Positions 1 through 6,249 of a DNA stretch of 10,854 nt are shown piece after piece. The notes beneath the pieces are model-generated. The model saw only the letters and a list, made by a program, of their open reading frames with translations, was not told the origin of the DNA and did no database searches. Origin of the DNA: a bacterium UBP1_UBA4771. GTDB taxonomy: Bacteria > Krumholzibacteriota > Krumholzibacteriia > Krumholzibacteriales > Krumholzibacteriaceae. Both the position numbers and the translations under genes were made by a program. Location of the stretch: the NCBI GenBank assembly GCA_002403295.1, contig DHHN01000054.1, forward strand, positions 493 to 11,346, in the 5' to 3' direction. Each line of letters starts with the position of its first letter. Within the stretch, counting starts at the first letter, position 1.

Positions 1-17
1 GAGAGGACGGCGCGGTT

Positions 18-41
18 GCGGCGCCTCGGCCGCGGCGCCGC
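18..41 (-). terminator. GC-rich stem-loop downstream of the M3 peptidase gene
   Basis: A perfect 8-bp inverted repeat (18-25 GCGGCGCC and 34-41 GGCGCCGC, 8-nt loop) lies 8 bases past the TAG stop at 50-52. Its position suits a transcription end or a 3' mRNA-stabilising hairpin. No U-tract follows on the minus strand, so it is not a classical intrinsic terminator. Alternatively it could be chance pairing in very GC-rich DNA. Confidence 0.35.
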
Positions 42-49
42 GGCCCGCG

Positions 50-1978
50 CTAGATCCTTTTCTGGGCCCGCAGCCTCGCCACGATCTTCTCCATCTCCGC
101 GACGAGCCCCTCGACCGTCCGGAAAGCCGCCTTCGACGGCTCCGGCGTCGTCATGTCCACTCCCGCCTTCTTGAGCAGCGCGAGCGGGGAGTCGCTCCCG
201 CCGGCCTTGAGGAGCGCGAGGTATTTCTCGACGCCGTCATTGCTCTTCAGCGCCTGTTCGACGAGCGCCATCGAGGCGATCATGCCGGTGCTGTACTGGT
301 AGACGTAGTAGTACCGGTAGAAATGCGGAATGGCGCTCCATTCGTTCCGGATGTAGTCGTCGACGCGCGCGACGCCCTCGTCGTGCCCGTAGTACGTTTT
401 CGTGAGATCGAGAAACGTCGCGCTGAGCCAATCCGGCGTGAGCGTCTTGTCCTCCTCGACGCGGCGATGCATCGCGAGCTCGTACTCGGCGAACATCGTC
501 TGCCGGTAGATCGTCGAGCGCACCTGCACGAGGTACTGGTCGATGAGCCAGAGCTTGAAAAGGTCGTCCTTCTCGTTTTTCAGCATGTGCTTGAGCAGCA
601 GGGTTTCGTTGAATGTCGAGGCGATCTCGGCGAGAAAGAGCGGATACCCCGCGTTCGAGAACGGTTGCGCCGCGTTCGCGAAGTTCGAATGCACCGCGTG
701 GCCGAGCTCGTGAGCGAGCGTCGAGACGGCGTCGTATTTGCCGTCGTAGTTCATCTTGACGTACGAATGGAGCCCGTATACGCCGCCCGAGTAGGCGCCG
801 CTCTGCTTGTTCTTGTTCGGATAGACGTCGATCCAGCGGTTGCCGAACGCCTCGCGGAGCACGGCCTCGTACTCCTTGCCGAGAGGTTTGAGCGCCGCGA
901 GGATGATCCGCTGCGCCTCGTCGTACGTGTACGACCGCTCGACGGAGGGGACCGCCGACCCGTAGACATCCTCGTAGCGCATCGTGTCGGCGAGCCCCAT
1001 GAGCTCTCCCTTGAGCCTCATGTAACGAAAGAAGAGCGGCAGGTGCTCCCTGACCGACGCGATGAGGCGGTGGTAGACGGCGGGATCGATGTCGTTTCCG
1101 AAGAGGCTCGCCTCGAGGCAGTCCGCGTAGCCCCGGACGCGCGCCCCGAAGAGATGCCGCTTCATCTCGCCGTCGAGCAGCGCCGCCTGCGTGTTCTCGT
1201 ATTTCACGTGATTCGCCCAGAAGGTCCTCATGGCGAGCGTCCGATCGCCCGGGTCGTTGGAGGCGCGGTAGCGCATATAGTTGGCGTAGTTGAGCGGAAC
1301 CGTTTTGCCGTCCGAGAAGGTCGCCTCGGGATGCGGCATGTCGACGTCGTTGAGAAAGCTCGACGCGCGCGACGGCGCCCCGCCGAAGAGCCCCGTCATC
1401 GTCATGATCCGCTCCTGCTCCTCGGGAAGGATATGCGCGCGGCTGCGGAGCGTCTCCTTGATCGTGAACCGGTACGGCTCGAGACGCGGCTCGGAGGCGA
1501 GATACCCCTCGAGCGTCTCCTCGCTCATCTTGAGGAGATCGGGTTCGATGAAGGAGAGCGCGCTCCCGATCTGCACGAACGCCGCCTGCAACTCGCCGCG
1601 GAGCGCCTGAAACAGCGTGTTCGCGAGATCGACGTCGCTCTGGAGCAGGATGTAGCGGAAGAGGCGCGATCCCTTGATGTAGATCTCGTCCTGCAGCTCG
1701 AACATGGCGAGCATCTTCTGCGCGCTCCCGGTCCAGTCCTTCGCCGCGCCGTCGATCCCGGCGACGAGGTCGGCGAGCGCCGCCCGATCCTGCTCCCACG
1801 CCTCGAAGGTCGGGTAGAGATCCTCGATGCGCCACGTGAGCTCGACGGGTATCTCCGAACGCGGCGTGAGCGAGTAATCCGGTATGGCCTTTTGCCCGTC
1901 GGCCGCGGGAAACCCCGCCGGCGGGAAAGCGGCGATGACGAAACAAACCGCGAGGGCGGCGAAAAGGGACCGACGCAT
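50..1978 (-). CDS. pepF: Exported M3 family oligoendopeptidase F-like metallopeptidase
   Basis: This is a zinc metallopeptidase of the M3B (PepF) group, which cleaves short peptides. The 642-residue product has the HExxH zinc motif HELGH at 423-427 and the third zinc ligand E451 in the segment FLAEIASTFNE. Near the C-terminus, HFYRYYYVYQYSTG (552-565) is the conserved His/Tyr substrate-binding region. The N-terminal part (ELTWRIEDLYPTFEAW) is typical of PepF. The start ATG at 1978 is chosen because GGAGGAGG (1983-1990) precedes it at good spacing and because it begins a signal peptide: RR, then a hydrophobic stretch LFAALAVCFVIAAF, then a polar boundary near residue 26. The open frame runs 89 codons further upstream, but that part looks non-coding. 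The length suits the family (about 600) plus an export signal. PepF enzymes such as the lactococcal one are cytosolic, so a periplasmic or extracellular role is inferred. There is no good lipobox (LAVC, with Val before Cys). It is probably monocistronic, with a promoter candidate at 2087-2116. Confidence 0.93.
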   Translation of the reverse strand: MRRSLFAALAVCFVIAAFPPAGFPAADGQKAIPDYSLTPRSEIPVELTWRIEDLYPTFEAWEQDRAALADLVAGIDGAAKDWTGSAQKMLAMFELQDEIYIKGSRLFRYILLQSDVDLANTLFQALRGELQAAFVQIGSALSFIEPDLLKMSEETLEGYLASEPRLEPYRFTIKETLRSRAHILPEEQERIMTMTGLFGGAPSRASSFLNDVDMPHPEATFSDGKTVPLNYANYMRYRASNDPGDRTLAMRTFWANHVKYENTQAALLDGEMKRHLFGARVRGYADCLEASLFGNDIDPAVYHRLIASVREHLPLFFRYMRLKGELMGLADTMRYEDVYGSAVPSVERSYTYDEAQRIILAALKPLGKEYEAVLREAFGNRWIDVYPNKNKQSGAYSGGVYGLHSYVKMNYDGKYDAVSTLAHELGHAVHSNFANAAQPFSNAGYPLFLAEIASTFNETLLLKHMLKNEKDDLFKLWLIDQYLVQVRSTIYRQTMFAEYELAMHRRVEEDKTLTPDWLSATFLDLTKTYYGHDEGVARVDDYIRNEWSAIPHFYRYYYVYQYSTGMIASMALVEQALKSNDGVEKYLALLKAGGSDSPLALLKKAGVDMTTPEPSKAAFRTVEGLVAEMEKIVARLRAQKRI

Positions 1979-2086
1979 ACGAACCTCCTCCGTGGGATGC
2001 GATCGCCGACGCGACGATGCTCGTGGGAACGACCGGTAAGCTCCGAAACGCGGAAAAAGGCGCTCTCCGCGCCGAAGGCATCCGCA

Positions 2087-2116
2087 ACTATACGGCATGC
2101 ACATGCGGCCGGGCAA
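2087..2116 (-). promoter_or_regulatory. Candidate sigma70-type promoter of the M3 peptidase gene
   Basis: On the minus strand, TTGCCC (2111-2116, 4 of 6 to TTGACA) and TATAGT (2087-2092, 5 of 6 to TATAAT) are 18 bases apart. Initiation would fall near 2080, leaving a leader of about 100 bases. The dyad GCATG-TG-CATGC (2095-2106) lies in the spacer and could be an operator. Confidence 0.42.
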
Positions 2117-2245
2117 TCGGTTTCGTCGAATCGCGGAGCTTCTCGCGGAAACGATTGCGGAGATCGCGAAGAAGAACGGGAAGAATTGAAAGGGCGCCGT
2201 CGCGTTGAAGCGCCCACCACGCTTCATCTTCGTGACCCCCACCAA

Positions 2246-2277
2246 CGGCGCCCGCTCGGTTATACGCGCGGGCGCCG
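2246..2277. repeat. Perfect 10-bp inverted repeat with 12-nt loop
   Basis: CGGCGCCCGC (2246-2255) and GCGGGCGCCG (2268-2277) are exact reverse complements around a 12-base AT-containing loop that includes TTATA. It lies 100 bases downstream of rlmI. It could end rlmI transcription, mark an mRNA 3' end, or bind a protein. There is no run of T on either side. It is the longest perfect inverted repeat I found in the window. Confidence 0.5.
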
Positions 2278-2343
2278 CCTGGAGTTCCGGACCCGTTAAA
2301 TTTCAATCCGCCGGCGGCTGGAAGGCGCGGGGTTCGTCTCCAT

Positions 2344-2362
2344 GGCCCGGCGCGGCCGGGCC
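2344..2362 (-). terminator. GC hairpin just after rlmI
   Basis: A 7-bp perfect stem (GGCCCGG at 2344-2350, CCGGGCC at 2356-2362, loop CGCGG) starts 15 bases past the rlmI stop. The position fits a terminator, but no U-tract follows, so the assignment is weak. Confidence 0.3.
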
Positions 2363-2377
2363 GTTTCGCCGCCGCGG

Positions 2378-3565
2378 TCACCGCGCGACCTTGCAGACGA
2401 GCCCCTTGAGATACGCACCCTCGGGAAAGGGCAGGGCGACCGGATGATCCTCCGCCTGCGAGAGGCGCCGGACGATCCGGACGTCGCGTCCGGCGTCGAG
2501 CGCCGCGTCGGCGACGATCTTCTGAAAAAGCTCGCTCGTCATGAGCCCCGAGCAGGAGAAGGTGAAGAGGACCCCTCCCGGTCGCAGCAGCTTCAGGGCG
2601 AGCAGATTGATGTCCTTGTAGCCTCGGCTCGCGCGGGGGAGCTGGCTCCGCGACTCGGCGAACTTCGGCGGATCGAGAACGGCGAGATCGAACGAGCGCC
2701 GCTCGTCGCGATAGCGGCGGAGGATCGCGAAGACGTCCCCCTCGACGTGCTCGACGCGACCCGCCTCGATCCCGTTCAGCTCCGCGATGCGCCGCGAGAG
2801 GTCGAGCGACGGAGCCGACGAATCGATATTGGTCACCCGCGCCGCGCCGGCGGCGAGCGCCGCCACGCCGAATCCCCCGGTGTAGGAGAAGCAGTTGAGC
2901 ATCTCGGCGCCGCGCGCGTATTCCGAGACGACGGAGCGGTTCCCGCGCTGGTCGAGGTAAAAACCCGTCTTGTGGCCGTTCCGCACGTCGACGAGGAACC
3001 GGCAGCCGCCTTCCAAGATTTCGACGAGCTCCGGCGGCTCCGCGCCCGCGAGGAGGCCGCTGCGCTTCTCGAGGCCCTCCTTCGCTCGGACGTCGACGTC
3101 CGAGCGCTCGTAGATTCCCGAGGCCGCGAGGCGATCGAGCCCGGCGACGAGCGCCTCCCGCCATCGCTCGGCGCCCGCCGTGAGCAGCTGCACGACGAGC
3201 CAGGAGCCGTAGCGGTCCACGACGACTCCGGGAAGGCCGTCCGACTCGGCGTTCACGAGCCGGGCGGCGCCGGGATCGCCGGTCGGGGCGAGCGAGCCGC
3301 GCAGCTCGAGCGCCCGGGAGAGGCGGCCGCGGAAGAATTCGGCCGAGACGTCTTCCTGGGGATCGAACGTCCATACGCGGGCGACGATCTGTGACGCGGG
3401 CGAATACGCGGCCCGCGCGACGCGCGAGCCGTCGGCGAGCAGCACCTCGACCGTCTCCCCCGTCTCCGGGCGCCCCTCGACCGCGGCGACCGCGCCCGCG
3501 AAGATCCACGGATGCTTTCGCAGCAGCGACTTCTCGCGGCCGCGCTTGATGACGATGGCGTTCAT
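2378..3565 (-). CDS. rlmI: 23S rRNA (cytosine-C5) methyltransferase, RlmI family
   Basis: This is a SAM-dependent RNA methyltransferase of the RlmI/YccW family; the E. coli member makes m5C1962 in 23S rRNA and is 396 residues, against 395 here. An N-terminal PUA-type RNA-binding domain (about 1-75, with KSLLRKHPWIFAGAV) leads to the conserved NGHKTGFYLDQRGNR at 196-210. SAM motif I NCFSYTGGFG is at 224-233, DPPKF at 298-302 and FSCSG at 336-340. C338 is the expected catalytic cysteine. The PUA domain, both catalytic motifs and the length all agree, so the family is firm. The exact target base is inferred from E. coli. The ATG at 3565 overlaps the mutT stop by four bases (ATGA), so translation is probably coupled. 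The open frame continues upstream through mutT, but the PUA domain sets this start. Confidence 0.95.
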   Translation of the reverse strand: MNAIVIKRGREKSLLRKHPWIFAGAVAAVEGRPETGETVEVLLADGSRVARAAYSPASQIVARVWTFDPQEDVSAEFFRGRLSRALELRGSLAPTGDPGAARLVNAESDGLPGVVVDRYGSWLVVQLLTAGAERWREALVAGLDRLAASGIYERSDVDVRAKEGLEKRSGLLAGAEPPELVEILEGGCRFLVDVRNGHKTGFYLDQRGNRSVVSEYARGAEMLNCFSYTGGFGVAALAAGAARVTNIDSSAPSLDLSRRIAELNGIEAGRVEHVEGDVFAILRRYRDERRSFDLAVLDPPKFAESRSQLPRASRGYKDINLLALKLLRPGGVLFTFSCSGLMTSELFQKIVADAALDAGRDVRIVRRLSQAEDHPVALPFPEGAYLKGLVCKVAR

Positions 3566-3960
3566 CCGCCCGGAACGTCCTTCCTCCCGAACAGGAGCCC
3601 CGCGATGGGGACGTCCGCCGGCGAGAGCCGGTAGCTCGCGAGGTCGCGCGGATCCACCCATGCGATCTCGTCGTGCGCCGCCGGCGCGGGCTCGCCGGAG
3701 ACGATCTCGGCGCGGAGCGCGATGAGCCGGAGCGCGCCGCGCTCGTCGCAGTGGCTGCTCTCGGCGACCACGTCGCCCGCGATCGCCTCGACGCAGAGCT
3801 CCTCGGCGAGCTCGCGCTCGAGGCACTCCTGCAGGGTCTCGCCGGGCTCGAGAGAGCCGCCGGGGAACTCCCAGAATCCCTCCATCGAATCGCCCCGGCG
3901 CCGGCGGGCGATGAGCACCTTGCCCTGCGAAACGATGATTGCCGCGGTCACGATCTTCAT
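3562..3960 (-). CDS. mutT: MutT-like Nudix hydrolase (8-oxo-dGTP diphosphatase type)
   Basis: The 132-residue Nudix protein probably hydrolyses oxidised or otherwise unwanted nucleoside triphosphates in the cytoplasm. The segment FWEFPGGSLEPGE at 29-41 closely resembles MutT. The Nudix box spans 35-57: G35, E41, then R49-E50-L51-A52-E53-E54. The usual glycine near the end of the box is a cysteine (C56) in EELCV. All metal-binding glutamates are present, so activity is likely. The start is fixed because an in-frame TGA lies only 12 bases upstream of the ATG at 3960. The only Shine-Dalgarno is a GGAG two bases before the ATG, which is unusually close. The gene is upstream of rlmI and overlaps it by four bases. 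Substrate specificity cannot be read from the sequence, and other Nudix enzymes share WEFPGG, so the gene symbol is a family-level label. Confidence 0.88.
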   Translation of the reverse strand: MKIVTAAIIVSQGKVLIARRRRGDSMEGFWEFPGGSLEPGETLQECLERELAEELCVEAIAGDVVAESSHCDERGALRLIALRAEIVSGEPAPAAHDEIAWVDPRDLASYRLSPADVPIAGLLFGRKDVPGG

Positions 3961-4055
3961 GGCTCCGCCGAATCAAGGCGCGAGGATGAGGGCGCGGGGC
4001 GCTCGCGGGCCTCGCTCCTGCCGCGCGCCCCCATCGAACGAAGAGTCCGCGCTCC

Positions 4056-4084
4056 ATTGTGCGGAAGAAACCGGGTTCGTTCAA
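4056..4084 (-). promoter_or_regulatory. Candidate promoter of the mutT-rlmI operon
   Basis: On the minus strand, TTGAAC (4079-4084) and CACAAT (4056-4061) are exactly 17 bases apart, each 4 of 6 to consensus. Initiation would be near 4048, about 90 bases before mutT. It lies in the 161-bp gap after the GT87 gene. The hexamers are modest, so read-through from upstream is equally possible. Confidence 0.3.
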
Positions 4085-4121
4085 GGGTCAAATGGCGGCC
4101 GGACGGGGGCCCGCCGCCGCG

Positions 4122-5561
4122 TCAGACAGGCGGATCCCGCCGGGTGGAATGGAGGCACGCGCCCGCTCGGGCGAAACAACCCCCGTTCCCCGTTCGCCGC
4201 GAGAGCGGCCACGACAGCGCCAGCCAGACGACGAGCGCGGCGAGCCGGCCGTACGACCAGGGATAGAAATCGTGCACCGGCATGAGAAAGACGAGGAAAT
4301 AGGCCGCGCCGAACACGATCCATTCGGCCTCCGTGTCGAGCCGTTTCATGACGACGAGGAACGGCACGGCGAGAAACACGCAATGGTGCGGCCAGGCGAT
4401 CGGCTGCAGGAGCACCATGAGCACGAAAAGCGCCGGCGCTGCGTTCAGCACGGCGCCCTCGGCGCCCGCCGCGTCCGCGAACGCCCGCCGGGCGCGGTGC
4501 GCGAGCGCGGCGGCGATACCCGCCGCGGCGGCGGCGATCTTGACGGGGAAGACGACGTACGGCATGAGATCGTACCCGCGGTCGAGCGCGACAAAGATCG
4601 CCTGAACGAACGAGTCGATCGAGAACTGCCGGAAGCTCGGTTCGTCCCGGCTCCAGAGGCCCGCCGCGTTCGTCAAGAAATCGCGGTACGGGTACGCGCC
4701 GCTCACGGCGACGGTCCAGCCCGCAATCGCCGCCGCGAAAAACACGAACCACGCGAGCCACCGCCAGTCGCGCGCGACGACGAACGCGGCGACGAGCGCC
4801 ATCGGCGACACCTTGAGATGCGCCGCGAGGGCGAGCGCGAGCGCGGAGAGCGCCGCCGTCCGCGGGTACAGAAGGATCGCGGCGAGCATGAGATTGAGCA
4901 CGTGGAAATTGACCTGCACGTACCCGAGCGTGCGGACGACCGGCACGTTCACGAGGAGAAAGCCGGCCGTCGCGAGAGCGGCGAGGCGATCCGGAAATCC
5001 GTAGCGCCGGAGCGTCGCGCGCAGCAGAAAGAAGAGCGCGAAGAGCGAGAGGAGGTTCGATATCCACAGGACGTCGAAGATCGTCCGCGTTCCGTGGGGA
5101 ACGAGCCCCCGGAGCAACGTGGCCCAGAACGGCGGGTAGAGGTACCGCGCCGGAAGGTGCTCGCCCCGGACGAGGCTGTTCGCCGCGTGAACGTAATCGG
5201 CGACGTCGCCGTAGCGCACGCGCTCGCGGATGAAGCCGAGGTAGAGAAGGCTCACGGCGAGAAAACACGCCGCGGCGACGGCGCTTTCGGAGTCGATGCG
5301 GCCGAGCGCGAGAAGCACGACGAACGCGCCGAGGACGAGCCACGCCGCCGCGGCCGCATAGAAGGTGAGCGCGAGGTCCGAGATCGGACCTTCCTGGACG
5401 ATCGCCTTGAGCCCGGGCGCGCCCCCGAGGCGGTAGGCGAGCGCCGTGCCGGCGATCATGACCGCCGTGACGGAGCACCAGGCGATCGCCGCAACCGCGG
5501 CCGGCCGCGCGCGCGCTCCGCATCGGCCCGGTTCTCCGTCTCCTCGGTGTGCCCGCGTCAT
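4122..5561 (-). CDS. GT87-family (DUF2029) polytopic membrane glycosyltransferase
   Basis: This is a 479-residue protein with roughly ten hydrophobic helices, typical of GT-C transferases that use polyprenyl-phosphate sugars (mannose in the studied mycobacterial PimE) on the outer face of the membrane. The pattern matches GT87: YGDVADY with D119 and D122 in the first long external loop, YLYPPFWATLL at 140-150, GYVQVNFHVLNL at 213-224, HLKVSP at 248-253 and the late QPIAWPHHCVFL at 386-397. One of D119/D122 is the likely catalytic acid. A basic tail (about 454-479) ends the protein. The start ATG at 5561 follows a G-run about 9 bases upstream; a TTG at 5612 would add 17 Arg/Gly-rich residues that overlap the promoter. 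The acceptor and sugar are unknown. No other glycan gene is adjacent, so the pathway cannot be inferred. Confidence 0.82.
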   Translation of the reverse strand: MTRAHRGDGEPGRCGARARPAAVAAIAWCSVTAVMIAGTALAYRLGGAPGLKAIVQEGPISDLALTFYAAAAAWLVLGAFVVLLALGRIDSESAVAAACFLAVSLLYLGFIRERVRYGDVADYVHAANSLVRGEHLPARYLYPPFWATLLRGLVPHGTRTIFDVLWISNLLSLFALFFLLRATLRRYGFPDRLAALATAGFLLVNVPVVRTLGYVQVNFHVLNLMLAAILLYPRTAALSALALALAAHLKVSPMALVAAFVVARDWRWLAWFVFFAAAIAGWTVAVSGAYPYRDFLTNAAGLWSRDEPSFRQFSIDSFVQAIFVALDRGYDLMPYVVFPVKIAAAAAGIAAALAHRARRAFADAAGAEGAVLNAAPALFVLMVLLQPIAWPHHCVFLAVPFLVVMKRLDTEAEWIVFGAAYFLVFLMPVHDFYPWSYGRLAALVVWLALSWPLSRRTGNGGCFARAGACLHSTRRDPPV

Positions 5562-5603
5562 GCGTTCAAGCCCCCGCCGGCGACGCCTCCCGCCGGCGGC
5601 GCC

Positions 5604-5633
5604 AGTATACAACGGGACCGCCGGCCCTGTCGC
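5604..5633 (-). promoter_or_regulatory. Candidate promoter of the GT87-like gene
   Basis: On the minus strand, GCGACA (5628-5633, 4 of 6) and TATACT (5604-5609, 5 of 6) are 18 bases apart in the 97-bp gap between the small membrane protein gene and the glycosyltransferase gene. Initiation near 5597 would give a leader of about 36 bases to the ATG at 5561. This supports that ATG over the TTG at 5612, which would lie upstream of the transcript. Confidence 0.42.
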
Positions 5634-5658
5634 GGTCGAAGCTTGATTCGCCGTCCCC

Positions 5659-6048
5659 TCAGGCCTCCGGCGCGATTCGCGGAGGAGCGAAGAGCCGCCC
5701 GGTATCGTCCTGCACGAGCGCCCAGATGCAGTAGATGCCGAGCACCGTGCCGAGCGGAACGTTGAAGAGATCGAGCACCGAAAGCACCATGGCGAGATAC
5801 CGCGCCCAGTTCCTGCGCTTCAGCACGCCGATGCCGCCGATGACGCTGAGGGCCGACAGCGTGAAGAGGACGGTCGCGATCGGCACGCCGATGACGGAAA
5901 GAACGGCGAGCGCCTCCTCGTCCCCGTCGAGCCCGCAGGCGAGGAATCCGATTCCGACCGTGAAGAGGAGCACGAGCGCAGCGACGAGCACGCCGAATAT
6001 GCCGTATCCGATGCGCAGCACCCCGACCGCGGTGATATGCTTCTGCAT
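5659..6048 (-). CDS. Small four-helix membrane protein, function unknown
   Basis: The 129-residue protein has four hydrophobic segments: about 6-35, 44-66, 77-95 after a charged turn KRRNW, and 97-114. The pattern GIGVLKRRNWARYLAMVLS, then LDLFNVPLGTVLGIYCIW, recurs in small uncharacterised membrane proteins of many bacteria. I know the look of this family but no function. An acidic loop (GLDGDEEA) joins the first two helices, and the C-terminal tail is short and polar. The start at 6048 is preceded by AAAGGA (6059-6064) with a 10-base spacer. An upstream ATG at 6126 would add 26 residues without a ribosome-binding site or hydrophobic character. The gene lies upstream of the GT87-like gene on the same strand and diverges from the repeat protein gene. 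An A+T-rich patch just upstream could start its transcript. Confidence 0.7.
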   Translation of the reverse strand: MQKHITAVGVLRIGYGIFGVLVAALVLLFTVGIGFLACGLDGDEEALAVLSVIGVPIATVLFTLSALSVIGGIGVLKRRNWARYLAMVLSVLDLFNVPLGTVLGIYCIWALVQDDTGRLFAPPRIAPEA

Positions 6049-6249
6049 GGCTGAACCATCCTTTCTCGGTATAATAACGCGCGAAACGCCCGTTTGTTTC
6101 ACATACAGACGCGCGGCTCCGTTCATTCACGCGCCGGCGGCGGAATCGACCTCGCGAAACATTCGCGCCGCCCGCGCAACCAAACGGGCGCCGGAAGCGT
6201 ACAAGAGGGTGGGAGATCGTCGTTCTTTTCGCGTAGGAGGTGTCCCGCC
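6049..6249. promoter_or_regulatory. Divergent intergenic region with AT-rich patch and small dyad
   Basis: This 201-bp region serves two genes facing away from each other. A TATAAT on the plus strand (6070-6075) overlaps TATTAT on the minus strand (6071-6076). The minus-strand hexamer has a weak GAAACA partner (6095-6100) 18 bases away, and the plus-strand one has no recognisable -35. A perfect dyad CGCGAA-ACA-TTCGCG (6153-6167) is a possible operator. A strong ribosome-binding site AGGAGG (6235-6240) ends the region before the repeat protein. I could not identify a convincing plus-strand promoter. Confidence 0.35.

Larger units (their letters stand above)
1979..2377. other. 399-bp intergenic region between rlmI and the M3 peptidase gene
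   Basis: I see no convincing gene here. The open frames crossing it are Arg/Ser-rich, lack ribosome-binding sites and match nothing I recognise. It holds the peptidase ribosome-binding site (1983-1990), a promoter candidate (2087-2116) with a small dyad in its spacer (2095-2106), a pyrimidine-rich tract on the minus strand (about 2170-2195), a perfect 10-bp inverted repeat (2246-2277), a short AT-rich patch (about 2295-2306) and a GC hairpin after rlmI (2344-2362). The size and the mix of end and start signals suggest that rlmI and the peptidase gene are separate transcription units. Confidence 0.7.

Noticed and set aside
50..1978. The peptidase as a lipoprotein
   Set aside because: The cysteine at residue 12 is preceded by LAV rather than a proper lipobox ending in Gly, Ala or Ser, and lies too early in the hydrophobic core.
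1979..2245. N-terminal extension of the M3 peptidase by 89 residues
   Set aside because: The extension lacks family similarity, would bury the signal peptide and covers the promoter candidate. The ATG at 1978 has a far better ribosome-binding site.
323..2299. Long plus-strand open frame of 658 codons opposite the M3 peptidase gene
   Set aside because: It is antisense to a gene with a clear zinc motif, is extremely rich in Arg and Glu, and lacks a domain or ribosome-binding site. Such frames arise easily in GC-rich DNA.
2017..2447. Possible small plus-strand genes in the 399-bp gap and into the rlmI end
   Set aside because: They have Arg/Ser-rich composition, no ribosome-binding site, no hydrophobic pattern and overlap with promoter and hairpin features.
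3566..4084. N-terminal extension of RlmI across mutT
   Set aside because: The frame is open only by chance. The PUA domain begins at the ATG at 3565 and the overlapping mutT frame encodes a full Nudix protein.
4059..5765. Long plus-strand open frame of 568 codons opposite the GT87-like gene
   Set aside because: It is Arg/Glu/Pro-rich low-complexity translation of the antisense strand. The opposite strand encodes recognisable membrane helices and GT87 motifs.
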